Positions 42,372 through 51,695 of a DNA stretch of 64,000 bases are shown one piece after another (within the stretch, counting starts at the first letter, position 1; the number at the start of each line of letters is the position of its first letter). The notes beneath the pieces were generated by a model. That model was given only the letters and a program-made list of their open reading frames with translations. It was not told the DNA's origin and did not search any database. A program made the position numbers and the translations under genes. This DNA is from Halioglobus maricola (lineage in GTDB: Bacteria > Pseudomonadota > Gammaproteobacteria > Pseudomonadales > Halieaceae), in assembly GCF_009388985.1 (NCBI RefSeq), contig NZ_CP036422.1, forward strand, positions 1,440,501-1,504,500, written 5' to 3'.

Positions 42372-43615
42372 TGAACAAGATCACAGCAACATTTCTCAAG
42401 AAAGGCCTTGAGCTGAACCATCGCATGGCTTCATCGACAGCAAACAGCGTCGATTGGCTATTCAAGCGCGATACCCTGATCAAGTCTGGCCGTACCTGGT
42501 ACGAGTTGGTGCATGACGGCGATCTGATGGCGGTGCGTTATTACGATCTACCTGAAGATGACGAGATCGAGCTTGTTGATGGCTCCACCATGGCCATCGA
42601 GCGCAATCAGCACGCTGTGCCATTGGTGCTAATCCCACCGCTGGGCGTGACTACCGAAACGTTCGATCTGATGCCGCAGCGTAGTCTGGTGCGCTATCTG
42701 GTGGCGCGTGGTTTCAAAGTATACCTGGTGGACTGGGGCAAACCGCAGAAGGAGCACGCCCATCTGGGGATGCTCGACTATTGCAACGACATGATGGGGA
42801 CAGCGCTGGACAAGATTCGCCGGCACTCTGGCAGCGAAGACCTGTCACTGATGGGCTGGTGTATGGGTGGTTTATTCTGCCTGATGTATCAGGGCGTCAA
42901 TCAGGACCCCCGGATTCGCAACATGATCACCGTGGCCAGCCCGATTGATCTGGAGAGTGGCAAGGGCGTGGTGGGCATGGTTGCCGGCGCAGCCCAGGCA
43001 CTTGATGGCCCCGCCCAGCTGGTGAGCAACTACACCAATTTGCGGCTGAATACGCTGGATCCCGCGAGGCTGTCGATGCCCGACTGGGCCACGACGATCG
43101 TGTTCAAGATGACGGACCCCGTGGGTAGCGTCACCACTTACTGGGATCTGATGACGCGACTATCTGATCGTGAGTTTGTTGAATCGCATTCCACCACATC
43201 CGATTACCTGAACCACATGCTGCGCTATCCGGGCGGGGTGGTGAAGGACCTCGCCGGCAGTGTCAGTGAGAACCAGATGGCCAAGGGCCAGGTTGTCATC
43301 CGGGATGTTGTCGTATCGCTGAACAAGATCAAGTGTAATTTGCTGGCCTTTGCCGGTGAGACGGACGCCCTGGTGCACCCGGAAGTCGCAGGTGCAGTTG
43401 TTGACGTGGTCGGTTCTGAGGACAAGGAGTTTCGCATTGCTCCGGGCGGTCACATGGGTGTGATCATCGGTAGTAAGGCGCAGGCGGCCGTTTGGCAGGA
43501 ATCGGCGGACTGGTTAGTCAGCCGTTCAGCGGTGAAACCGCCGAAGAAAAAGCGCAAGACGCCTGCGAGAAAAACCAAGGCTAAAGCCAGGGTCAAACCC
43601 AAGCTGCGCAAATGA
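42371..43615 (+). CDS. PhaC-like polyhydroxyalkanoate synthase / alpha/beta hydrolase
   Basis: 414 residues. Lipase-like box with cysteine nucleophile, GWCMGG (C164), as in PHA synthases; Asp in FAGETDALVHP and His in GGHMG complete the triad. VPLVLIPPLGVTTETFDL and FKVYLVDWG are class III-like. The C-terminal 25 residues are strongly basic (PKKKRKTPARKTKAKAR), resembling granule- or DNA-binding tails of some phasin-like proteins. Coupled to the WS/DGAT-like gene. Neither phaA/phaB nor phasin genes are near, so PHA production is not proven. Confidence 0.85.
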   Translation: MNKITATFLKKGLELNHRMASSTANSVDWLFKRDTLIKSGRTWYELVHDGDLMAVRYYDLPEDDEIELVDGSTMAIERNQHAVPLVLIPPLGVTTETFDLMPQRSLVRYLVARGFKVYLVDWGKPQKEHAHLGMLDYCNDMMGTALDKIRRHSGSEDLSLMGWCMGGLFCLMYQGVNQDPRIRNMITVASPIDLESGKGVVGMVAGAAQALDGPAQLVSNYTNLRLNTLDPARLSMPDWATTIVFKMTDPVGSVTTYWDLMTRLSDREFVESHSTTSDYLNHMLRYPGGVVKDLAGSVSENQMAKGQVVIRDVVVSLNKIKCNLLAFAGETDALVHPEVAGAVVDVVGSEDKEFRIAPGGHMGVIIGSKAQAAVWQESADWLVSRSAVKPPKKKRKTPARKTKAKARVKPKLRK

Positions 43616-43648
43616 TCCCCCGGGGGGTGACCGCCCCCGCTCTTCCTA

Positions 43649-43696
43649 TGTTAGAATGCGCGCCCTCTATTTCACGTGGCCTTTAGTAGGGGCCAC
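43649..43696 (+). promoter_or_regulatory. Putative thrS promoter and leader hairpin
   Basis: TG-T-TAGAAT (43649-43657) is an extended -10 candidate. Then GTGGCC (43676-43681) and GGCCAC (43691-43696) form a hairpin 20 bp before the thrS ATG. In E. coli ThrRS represses its own mRNA through leader structures; whether this small stem serves that end is unknown. Confidence 0.4.
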
Positions 43697-43716
43697 CACT
43701 GACCCAAGGAAAGCTC

Positions 43717-45639
43717 ATGCCTGTTGTTACCCTGCCTGATGGCTCCCAACGTTCTTTCGATAACGCGGTTTCTGTGCACGATGTCGCCGCTGATATCGGT
43801 CCGGGGCTGGCCAAGGCTGCCCTCGCGGGCGTTGTTGATGGTAGCGAAGTAGATACCTCTCACCTGATTGAACAGGATGCGTCACTGGCGATTATCACTG
43901 AGCGCGATGACGCCGCTCTGGAAATTATCCGCCACTCGACGGCGCACTTGCTTGCTCAGGCAACCCAGCAATTGTTCCCCGGTGTACAAGTCACGATCGG
44001 TCCTGTTATCGAGGACGGTTTCTATTACGACTTCCACACAGGTAACAACTTCACGCCAGAGGATCTGGAAAAGATCGAAAAGCGGATGGAGGAAATCGCT
44101 GCACAGGATCTCACCATCGAGCGCATTGAGTGCAGCCGCGAGAAGGCGATCGAAATTTTCCGCAACATGGGTGAACGCTACAAGGTCAAAATCATTGAAG
44201 ACCTGCCCGAGAGCGAGCAAATCAGCCTGTACCGGCAGGGCGCCTGGATGGACCTGTGCCGCGGCCCTCACGTCCCCAGCACCGGCAAGCTCAAGGCCTT
44301 TAAACTGACCAAGGTTGCAGGCGCCTACTGGCGTGGCGATTCCAATAATGAAATGTTGCAACGGGTCTATGGCACTGCCTGGACCAATAAGAAAGCGCTC
44401 AAAGCGTATCTGAACCGTATAGAAGAAGCGGAAAAGCGCGACCATCGCAAGATCGGCAAGAAACTGGGGCTGTTCCACACCCAGGAAGAGGCCCCGGGAA
44501 TGGTGTTCTGGCATCCTCCAGGCTGGAGCGTTTACCAGACCATCGAGCAATATATGCGCGAGCAACAGCGGCTCAACGGCTACGAGGAGATCAAGACCCC
44601 GCAGCTGGTAGACATGTCCCTTTGGGAGCGCTCCGGGCACGCCGACAAATTTGGCGACGACATGTTCATGTTGAACACTGAAGATAAGGCGTTCGCCGTC
44701 AAGCCTATGAACTGCCCCTGCCATGTTCAGGTGTTTAACCAGGGCCTCAAATCCTACCGCGACTTGCCTCTGCGGCTGGCAGAGTTTGGCTCATGTCATC
44801 GCAACGAACCATCCGGCTCACTGCATGGCATTATGCGTGTCCGCGGCTTTACCCAGGACGATGCGCACATATTCTGTACCGAGGACCAGATTCAGGACGA
44901 AGTGTCCGTCTTTATCGACTTCCTCCACTCAGTGTATGAGGACTTCGGCTTCACCGATGTGATCTACCGTCTGTCCACGCGCCCTGAGCAGCGGGTGGGT
45001 TCCGACACCGACTGGGATCGAGCAGAAAAAGCACTGGCCGATGCCCTCGATGCCCAGAATCTGCCCTGGGAAGAACTCCCCGGGGAGGGCGCGTTTTACG
45101 GGCCCAAGATCGAATTCTCACTCAAGGACTGTATCGGCCGGGTGTGGCAGCTGGGGACGGTTCAGGTGGATTTCTCCATGCCGGGGCGCCTGGATGCGCA
45201 ATATGTGGCCGAAGATGGCACCCGCCAGGTGCCGGTGATGCTGCATCGGGCCATTTTGGGGTCATTTGAGCGATTTATCGGTATTTTGATCGAGCATTAC
45301 GAGGGAATTTTCCCCACCTGGCTGGCGCCAACACAGGCTGCGGTGATAAATATCACCGACAAACACGCCGAATATGCCAAATCTGTGGAAGATTCCTTAA
45401 AAAACAAGGGTTTCAGGGTCATTTCGGACTTGAGAAATGAAAAGATCGGCTTTAAAATCCGCGAGCTTACGATTCAGAAGGTCCCTTACCTACTCGTAGT
45501 AGGGGATAAAGAAGTCGAATCGAACCAAGTGGCCGTGCGCGCGCGTCGCGGTAAGGACCTGGGATCCATGGATCTCGATGCGTTTGAAACGCTCCTTACC
45601 GAGGATGTTGCGCAGCGTGGCCGTATTGCAATGGAATAA
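43717..45639 (+). CDS. thrS: Threonyl-tRNA synthetase
   Basis: 640 residues. TGS domain (1-62), editing domain with [11 protein letters not shown], class II core: zinc ligand Cys in MNCPCHV, motif 2 [20 protein letters not shown], motif 3 and the C-terminal anticodon-binding domain. Charges tRNA-Thr and clears Ser-tRNA-Thr. AAGGAAAG ribosome site. It begins the conserved thrS-infC-rpmI-rplT-pheS-pheT-ihfA run. Confidence 0.98.
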   Translation: MPVVTLPDGSQRSFDNAVSVHDVAADIGPGLAKAALAGVVDGSEVDTSHLIEQDASLAIITERDDAALEIIRHSTAHLLAQATQQLFPGVQVTIGPVIEDGFYYDFHTGNNFTPEDLEKIEKRMEEIAAQDLTIERIECSREKAIEIFRNMGERYKVKIIEDLPESEQISLYRQGAWMDLCRGPHVPSTGKLKAFKLTKVAGAYWRGDSNNEMLQRVYGTAWTNKKALKAYLNRIEEAEKRDHRKIGKKLGLFHTQEEAPGMVFWHPPGWSVYQTIEQYMREQQRLNGYEEIKTPQLVDMSLWERSGHADKFGDDMFMLNTEDKAFAVKPMNCPCHVQVFNQGLKSYRDLPLRLAEFGSCHRNEPSGSLHGIMRVRGFTQDDAHIFCTEDQIQDEVSVFIDFLHSVYEDFGFTDVIYRLSTRPEQRVGSDTDWDRAEKALADALDAQNLPWEELPGEGAFYGPKIEFSLKDCIGRVWQLGTVQVDFSMPGRLDAQYVAEDGTRQVPVMLHRAILGSFERFIGILIEHYEGIFPTWLAPTQAAVINITDKHAEYAKSVEDSLKNKGFRVISDLRNEKIGFKIRELTIQKVPYLLVVGDKEVESNQVAVRARRGKDLGSMDLDAFETLLTEDVAQRGRIAME

Positions 45640-45651
45640 TGGAGAATCAGC

Positions 45652-46185
45652 ATTAAGAGAGACAGCAAAGGTGCCGCCAAGAAGGCGCTGACGAACGACC
45701 AGATAACCGCGGACCCGGTCCGCCTTGTAGGTGCCGAAGGCGAGCAGGTGGGCATTGTGTCCCTGGCTGAAGCCAAGGCGGCGGCAGAAGCTGCCAGCAT
45801 GGATCTGGTTTTGATTGCTGATTCCGACCCCGCAGTCTGTAAAGTGATGGACTACGGTAAGCACATCTTTGAAGCGAAGAAGCAGAAAGCGGCCCAGAAG
45901 AAAAAGGCCAAGCGGACTCAAATCAAAGAAATGAAGTTTCGTCCAGGGACGGAAGAGGGAGATTATCAGGTAAAACTACGCAACCTGACACGTTTCCTTG
46001 AAAACGGCGATAAGGCCAAAGTCACCCTGCGTTTTCGCGGGCGTGAAATGGCTCACCAGGAAATTGGCATGGAGCTACTCAAACGAGTAGAAGCTGATCT
46101 GGCCGAGTTGGGTGGTGTCGAGCAATTCCCGAAAATGGAAGGCCGACAGCTCACTATGGTTATTGCCCCTAAGAAGAAGAACTGA
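45652..46185 (+). CDS. infC: Translation initiation factor IF-3 (AUU start codon)
   Basis: 177 residues if translation starts at ATT (45652-45654), preceded by GGAG at 45641-45644, seven bases away. This gives the canonical (M)[19 protein letters not shown]-terminus. There is no ATG/GTG/TTG that would retain these residues; the first ATG (45748) would cut off 32. The rare AUU start is the known basis of IF-3 self-control in E. coli: IF-3 discriminates against initiation at [16 protein letters not shown] and [14 protein letters not shown] are IF-3 signatures. Confidence 0.93.
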   Translation: MKRDSKGAAKKALTNDQITADPVRLVGAEGEQVGIVSLAEAKAAAEAASMDLVLIADSDPAVCKVMDYGKHIFEAKKQKAAQKKKAKRTQIKEMKFRPGTEEGDYQVKLRNLTRFLENGDKAKVTLRFRGREMAHQEIGMELLKRVEADLAELGGVEQFPKMEGRQLTMVIAPKKKN

Positions 46186-46244
46186 AGGCTTGTGACGCCC
46201 CAGTTTCTTTAATTTTATTATTTGCGAATGCGGAGTATTTGATT

Positions 46245-46439
46245 ATGCCAAAAGCAAAAGTTCACAGTGGTGCGGCCAAGCGGTTTAAAAAGACTGCTGG
46301 CGGCTACAAGCGCAAGAGCGCACACAAGAGTCACATCCTGACTAAAATGACCACCAAACGTAAGCGTCAGCTTCGCGGAACCTCCATGATTCATAAGAAT
46401 GATGAAGTTCTGATCGATCGCATGATGAAAACGAAGTAA
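46245..46439 (+). CDS. rpmI: 50S ribosomal protein L35
   Basis: 64 residues, very basic, [20 protein letters not shown] start and [15 protein letters not shown] at 46245 preceded by CGGAG; a TTG two codons upstream is ignored. The infC-rpmI gap (59 bp, AT-rich) corresponds to the L20 translational operator region in E. coli. Confidence 0.96.
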   Translation: MPKAKVHSGAAKRFKKTAGGYKRKSAHKSHILTKMTTKRKRQLRGTSMIHKNDEVLIDRMMKTK

Positions 46440-46464
46440 CGGTAAATAGGAAAGGAGTAGACTT

Positions 46465-46821
46465 ATGCCTCGCGTAAAACGTGGTGTGGTGGCTCATCGC
46501 CGTCACAAGAAAATCTTGAAGCAGGCCAAGGGTTACTATGGTGCCCGTAGCCGTGTCTTCCGTGTTGCCAAGCAAGCCGTTACCAAGGCTGGCCAATATG
46601 CATACCGTGACCGCCGTCAGCGCAAGCGTCAGTTCCGCGCGCTGTGGATCACTCGCATCAATGCCCAGTCTCGTGCCAATGGCCTGAGCTATAGCCGCTT
46701 GATCAATGGCCTTAAGAAGGCTGACATTGCCCTGGACCGTCGCGTATTGGCGGACCTGGCTGTGCATGACAAGCAGGCGTTTACAGCGATCGTGGAGCAA
46801 GCGAAGGCCCAACTGGCCTAA
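46465..46821 (+). CDS. rplT: 50S ribosomal protein L20
   Basis: 118 residues. [20 protein letters not shown] and [15 protein letters not shown] are family signatures. Early 23S rRNA assembly protein; in E. coli it represses rpmI-rplT. AAAGGAG ribosome site. A terminator stands 57 bp later. Confidence 0.97.
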   Translation: MPRVKRGVVAHRRHKKILKQAKGYYGARSRVFRVAKQAVTKAGQYAYRDRRQRKRQFRALWITRINAQSRANGLSYSRLINGLKKADIALDRRVLADLAVHDKQAFTAIVEQAKAQLA

Positions 46822-47946
<1,125 letters not shown>

Positions 47947-47973
47947 GCCACCGTATTCTGGAGTAAGTAAAAA

Positions 47974-50349
47974 GTGATTATCAGTGAACAGTGGCTGCGC
48001 GAATGGGTAAGCCCTGAAATCAATACCGAAGACCTCGCCCACCAGATCACCATGGCGGGCCTCGAAGTCGATGCAATCGACCCTGTAGCCGGGGAATTCA
48101 CCGGTGTGGTCGTGGCCGAGATCGTTTCTGCTGAACAACACCCCGACGCAGACAAGTTGCGCGTCTGTGAGGTGAACACCGGCAGTGAAACAGTGCAGAT
48201 CGTGTGCGGAGCGCCGAACGCGCGCGCTGGGCTGAAGGCGCCGCTGGCGACCGTCGGTGGTGTGCTGCCCGGCAACTTCAAAATCAAGAAAGCGAAGCTG
48301 CGAGGTGTTGAGTCTTTCGGCATGCTCTGCGCCGAACAAGAATTGGGCCTGTCTGAAGAAAGCGACGGGCTTATGGAGCTGGCGGCGGATGCACCTGTTG
48401 GCAGCGATATTCGCGACTACCTGGGCCTCGACGATCGGGTCATTGAGATTGGCCTTACTCCGAACCGCGCCGATTGCCTCGGCGTGGCTGGTATCGCCCG
48501 TGAAGTAGGCCTGCTGAATGATGTGGCAGTAAGTGCCCCGGTAATCACTGCCATAGAACCCAGCCATCAGGAGAGCTTCCCGGTAGAGCTGGTCGAACCT
48601 GAGCGTTGTTCCCGTTTCGTCAGCCGTGTCATTCGCGGTATCGATGTCAGCAAACCGAGCCCACTGTGGATGCAGGAGAAGCTGCGCCGAGTGGGGCTGC
48701 GCTCTATCGACGCGGTGGTGGATGTCACCAACTACGTGATGATGGAACTGGGCCAGCCCATGCACGCCTTCGACTACAACAAGCTGTCGGGCGGCATTCG
48801 CGTGCGCCTGGCAGAGCAGGGCGAAGCGCTGGAACTGCTGGATGGCCAGACCCTGGAGCTCAACAGCGACACCCTGGTGATCGCGGATCACGACAAAGCC
48901 GTGGCCATGGCTGGCATTATGGGCGGGCAGGGCACTGCCGTGTCCGAAACCACCACTGACCTGTTCCTGGAGATGGCGTTCTTTACGCCGGAACTGATGG
49001 CTGGCAAGGCTCGCTCTTACGGCCTGCATACCGATGCGTCGCATCGCTTTGAGCGCGGTGTGGACTTTACCCTGCAAACCAGAGCGATGGAGCGCGCGAC
49101 TCAATTGCTCCTCGATACCGTCGGTGGCGACGCAGGCCCCTTGTGTGAAACCGTGAGCGAAGAACACTTGCCGGTGCGCCCGGATGTCACCCTTCGTGCG
49201 GCGCGTATCCAGAAAGTACTCGGCTTCGAAATGGATGCAGCAGAAGTAGAACGCATTCTCGCTGGCCTCGGCCTGGGTGTGACCATCACCGAAGATGGCT
49301 GGCGCTGTACAGTGCCCAGCTGGCGCTTTGATATTGCTATCGAGGCGGACTTGCTGGAAGAACTGGCGCGTGTCTATGGCTACAATCGCTTGCCTGTTAG
49401 CCATATCAAGGCAGACCTGATTCTGCCTGAGAGGCGTGAGACGCAGCTGGGTATTCGCAGCTTGCGCCAACATCTCGCCGCGGCGGGATATCAGGAAGCT
49501 ATCACCTACAGTTTCGTCGATCCCTCTCTACAGAAACTCTTTGATCCTGCACTGGAGCCGGTGGCACTGGCCAACCCTATTTCTGCCGATATGGCGGTGA
49601 TGCGCACAAGCCTGCTGCCAGGCCTGCTCACCGCGCTGACTCGCAACACCAAGCGGCAGCAGCCGCGCGTGCGCCTGTTCGAAACCGGCTTGCGCTTCCT
49701 GCCCGGCGATGAGGGGCTTGTTCAGGTTCCCACCCTGGCCATGGTGGTCACAGGCGACAAGTTGGAAGAGGGCTGGGCTGAGGCCTCGCGTCCGGTCGAC
49801 TTCTTCGACCTGAAGGGCGATGTACAGGGCCTGCTGGCGTTGACGCGTGCCATGGACACCTTCGGCTTCGTACCCGGTAAACGCGATGCCCTCCACCCTG
49901 GGCAGACAGCGATGATTACCCGGGATGAGGAAACGGTCGGCTATATCGGCGCTTTGCACCCTTCTGTAGCCAAAGAGCTGGGTGTGAGTGGCGCGGTTTA
50001 TGTTGCTGAGATTACCTTGTCTGCCGTGCTACAGGCGGAGCTGCCGGTCTTCGCGGAACTCTCGAAATTCCCTGAAGTTCGCCGCGATCTGGCGGTACTC
50101 GTGGACAAGGCGGTGCCCGCAGGAGAGCTCATGGCAAATGTTCGAGCCTCAGCGGGTACTTACCTCACAGACTTAACCCTCTTTGATGTCTATGAGGGCA
50201 AAGGTATTGATCCTAAACGGAAAAGTCTGGCTTTAGGTTTGACATTCCGGGATTCTTCACGCACTCTTAGCGACCATGACGTGAATCTGGCTGTTGACCA
50301 AGTGGTTGATTCGCTGGAGAAAAACTATAAAGCCGAGCTTAGGAACTAG
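47974..50349 (+). CDS. pheT: Phenylalanyl-tRNA synthetase beta subunit
   Basis: 791 residues. GTG start preceded by TGGAG. N-terminal tRNA-binding OB domain (about 40-150, VVVAEIVSAEQHPDADKLRVC), B3/B4 editing domains with GLTPNRADCLGV, B5, and a C-terminal FDX-ACB anticodon-binding domain (KFPEVRRDLAVLVD). Second subunit of PheRS. Confidence 0.97.
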   Translation: MIISEQWLREWVSPEINTEDLAHQITMAGLEVDAIDPVAGEFTGVVVAEIVSAEQHPDADKLRVCEVNTGSETVQIVCGAPNARAGLKAPLATVGGVLPGNFKIKKAKLRGVESFGMLCAEQELGLSEESDGLMELAADAPVGSDIRDYLGLDDRVIEIGLTPNRADCLGVAGIAREVGLLNDVAVSAPVITAIEPSHQESFPVELVEPERCSRFVSRVIRGIDVSKPSPLWMQEKLRRVGLRSIDAVVDVTNYVMMELGQPMHAFDYNKLSGGIRVRLAEQGEALELLDGQTLELNSDTLVIADHDKAVAMAGIMGGQGTAVSETTTDLFLEMAFFTPELMAGKARSYGLHTDASHRFERGVDFTLQTRAMERATQLLLDTVGGDAGPLCETVSEEHLPVRPDVTLRAARIQKVLGFEMDAAEVERILAGLGLGVTITEDGWRCTVPSWRFDIAIEADLLEELARVYGYNRLPVSHIKADLILPERRETQLGIRSLRQHLAAAGYQEAITYSFVDPSLQKLFDPALEPVALANPISADMAVMRTSLLPGLLTALTRNTKRQQPRVRLFETGLRFLPGDEGLVQVPTLAMVVTGDKLEEGWAEASRPVDFFDLKGDVQGLLALTRAMDTFGFVPGKRDALHPGQTAMITRDEETVGYIGALHPSVAKELGVSGAVYVAEITLSAVLQAELPVFAELSKFPEVRRDLAVLVDKAVPAGELMANVRASAGTYLTDLTLFDVYEGKGIDPKRKSLALGLTFRDSSRTLSDHDVNLAVDQVVDSLEKNYKAELRN

Positions 50350-50359
50350 GTAAGGGAAC

Positions 50360-50668
50360 GTGACTGCGCTGACAAAATCTGAGATGGCCGAACGCCTGTT
50401 TGAAGAGCTTGGGCTCAACAAACGCGAAGCCAAAGAGATTGTTGAGCTCTTCTTCGAGGAGATCCGTGGCTGCCTCGAAAACAACGAACAGGTGAAGTTG
50501 TCGGGTTTTGGCAACTTCGACCTGCGCGACAAGAGCCAGCGCCCCGGACGCAATCCCAAAACCGGCGAGGAGATTCCCATCTCTGCTCGCCGTGTTGTTA
50601 CCTTCCGCCCTGGGCAAAAGCTAAAAGCCCGAGTAGAAGAATATGTTGGAACCGAGCCACAACAATGA
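50360..50668 (+). CDS. ihfA: Integration host factor subunit alpha
   Basis: 102 residues. GTG start after [26 protein letters not shown] and [21 protein letters not shown] identify IhfA. Partner of IhfB (8557). IHF is also the usual host factor for phage-type integrases such as that of the island. Ten bp after pheT; overlaps the merR-like gene by 26 bp. Confidence 0.97.
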   Translation: MTALTKSEMAERLFEELGLNKREAKEIVELFFEEIRGCLENNEQVKLSGFGNFDLRDKSQRPGRNPKTGEEIPISARRVVTFRPGQKLKARVEEYVGTEPQQ

Positions 50669-51005
50669 ACTTCCCGCAATTCCGGGCAAACGCTACTTCA
50701 CGATCGGTGAGGTAAGCGAGCTCTGCGCGGTTAAGCCCCATGTGCTGCGCTATTGGGAGCAAGAATTTCCCCAGCTGAAACCTGTCAAGCGCCGCGGCAA
50801 CCGCCGTTATTATCAGCGCGAGGACGTCCTTACCATTCGCCAGATTCGCAGCCTGTTGTACGACCAGGGCTACACCATTGGCGGTGCTCGCCAGCGTATG
50901 ACCGACGAAGATGAAGGCGCCGCAAACCCTGCCATCGAAGCAGTCATTCAGGAAACAATTGAGGAGCTGGAAGAGCTGCTCAAAACCCTGTCGCCCAGTA
51001 AATAA
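50643..51005 (+). CDS. MerR-family transcriptional regulator
   Basis: 120 residues. HTH domain [28 protein letters not shown] followed in parts by [23 protein letters not shown] and a C-terminal helical stretch without metal-binding cysteines. A MerR gene after ihfA is a conserved gammaproteobacterial arrangement; its targets are not known. It overlaps ihfA, so it is translationally coupled. Confidence 0.92.
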   Translation: MLEPSHNNELPAIPGKRYFTIGEVSELCAVKPHVLRYWEQEFPQLKPVKRRGNRRYYQREDVLTIRQIRSLLYDQGYTIGGARQRMTDEDEGAANPAIEAVIQETIEELEELLKTLSPSK

Positions 51006-51009
51006 CTAT

Positions 51010-51037
51010 TTGTAAGCAGGGTGGTTTTCAGTATAAT
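51010..51037 (+). promoter_or_regulatory. Promoter of tRNA-Pro
   Basis: TTGTAA (51010-51015) and a consensus TATAAT (51032-51037), 16-bp spacer, 26 bp before the tRNA. Confidence 0.72.
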
Positions 51038-51063
51038 GCCGCCCTCGCAAACATTGCGATTTT

Positions 51064-51140
51064 CGGGGCGTAGCGCAGTCTGGTAGCGCACCACACTGGG
51101 GGTGTGGTGGTCGTAGGTTCAAATCCTGCCGTCCCGACCA
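51064..51140 (+). tRNA. tRNA-Pro (GGG)
   Basis: 77 nt with encoded CCA. Acceptor CGGGGCG / CGTCCCG; D arm TAGCGCAGTCTGGTAGCGCA; anticodon stem CACAC/GTGTG around TGGGGGT (anticodon GGG); T arm with GGTTCAAATCC. No sign of an insertion here. Confidence 0.97.
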
Positions 51141-51162
51141 AATTTTCGGTTTATATAAGAAG

Positions 51163-51186
51163 GGCTTACTTTGTAAGCCTTTTTTT
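51163..51186 (+). terminator. Terminator after tRNA-Pro
   Basis: GGCTTAC-TTT-GTAAGCC (51163-51179) followed by seven T. Confidence 0.92.
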
Positions 51187-51695
51187 GTTGTGGCCAGCCT
51201 GGGTCGGCACGGTGTTTTCCGGCCCGGCGTATTCATTTATCAATCACTTCTCGACTGCTCTCAGATTGGCAGCATCTTGCTGTTGAAAGTCTGGCGTATT
51301 CTGTATTTCCCAATGCCTCTGTCAGAGGATATGCCTGGAGACTGGAGGCATTTCTCGATCTGAAATTGTCTTTGTTTCGCCTCATACAATCTGATCCCCA
51401 AACTTTCCTGATGACTGATCAAGAGCTTTGTAATACATCATATCTATAGATCGACGGCTGGAAATAAAATTAGCAAGCCCGGCGAATTGGGCTGGGAATC
51501 AAGGCACTCGGCAGTTGCAGTGGGTTAGGGGGATCACAGTTTCATTGATAGCTTGGCCAAAAATACTAACCGGCATCGGATGCAAGCATTAAAGGGCGAT
51601 TCTCCATATGAGGAAAATCCACTTGCACTCTCATCTTATTGTATTACAATTTAACAAGTTGCATGTTTTATAAGTCTAATAATTGGAGACGTCAG
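51187..51695. other. Non-coding region upstream of the TonB receptor
   Basis: About 510 bp with no convincing gene, AT-rich towards its end. AATGCCTC (51312-51319) and GAGGCATT (51345-51352) form an inverted repeat enclosing a smaller CTCTGTCAGAG stem. Probably holds the receptor promoter and its regulator site; I cannot identify either firmly. Confidence 0.4.

Noticed and set aside
45748..46185. 145-residue IF-3 from the first ATG
   Set aside because: It would remove the conserved N-terminus; the AUU start with GGAG fits better.
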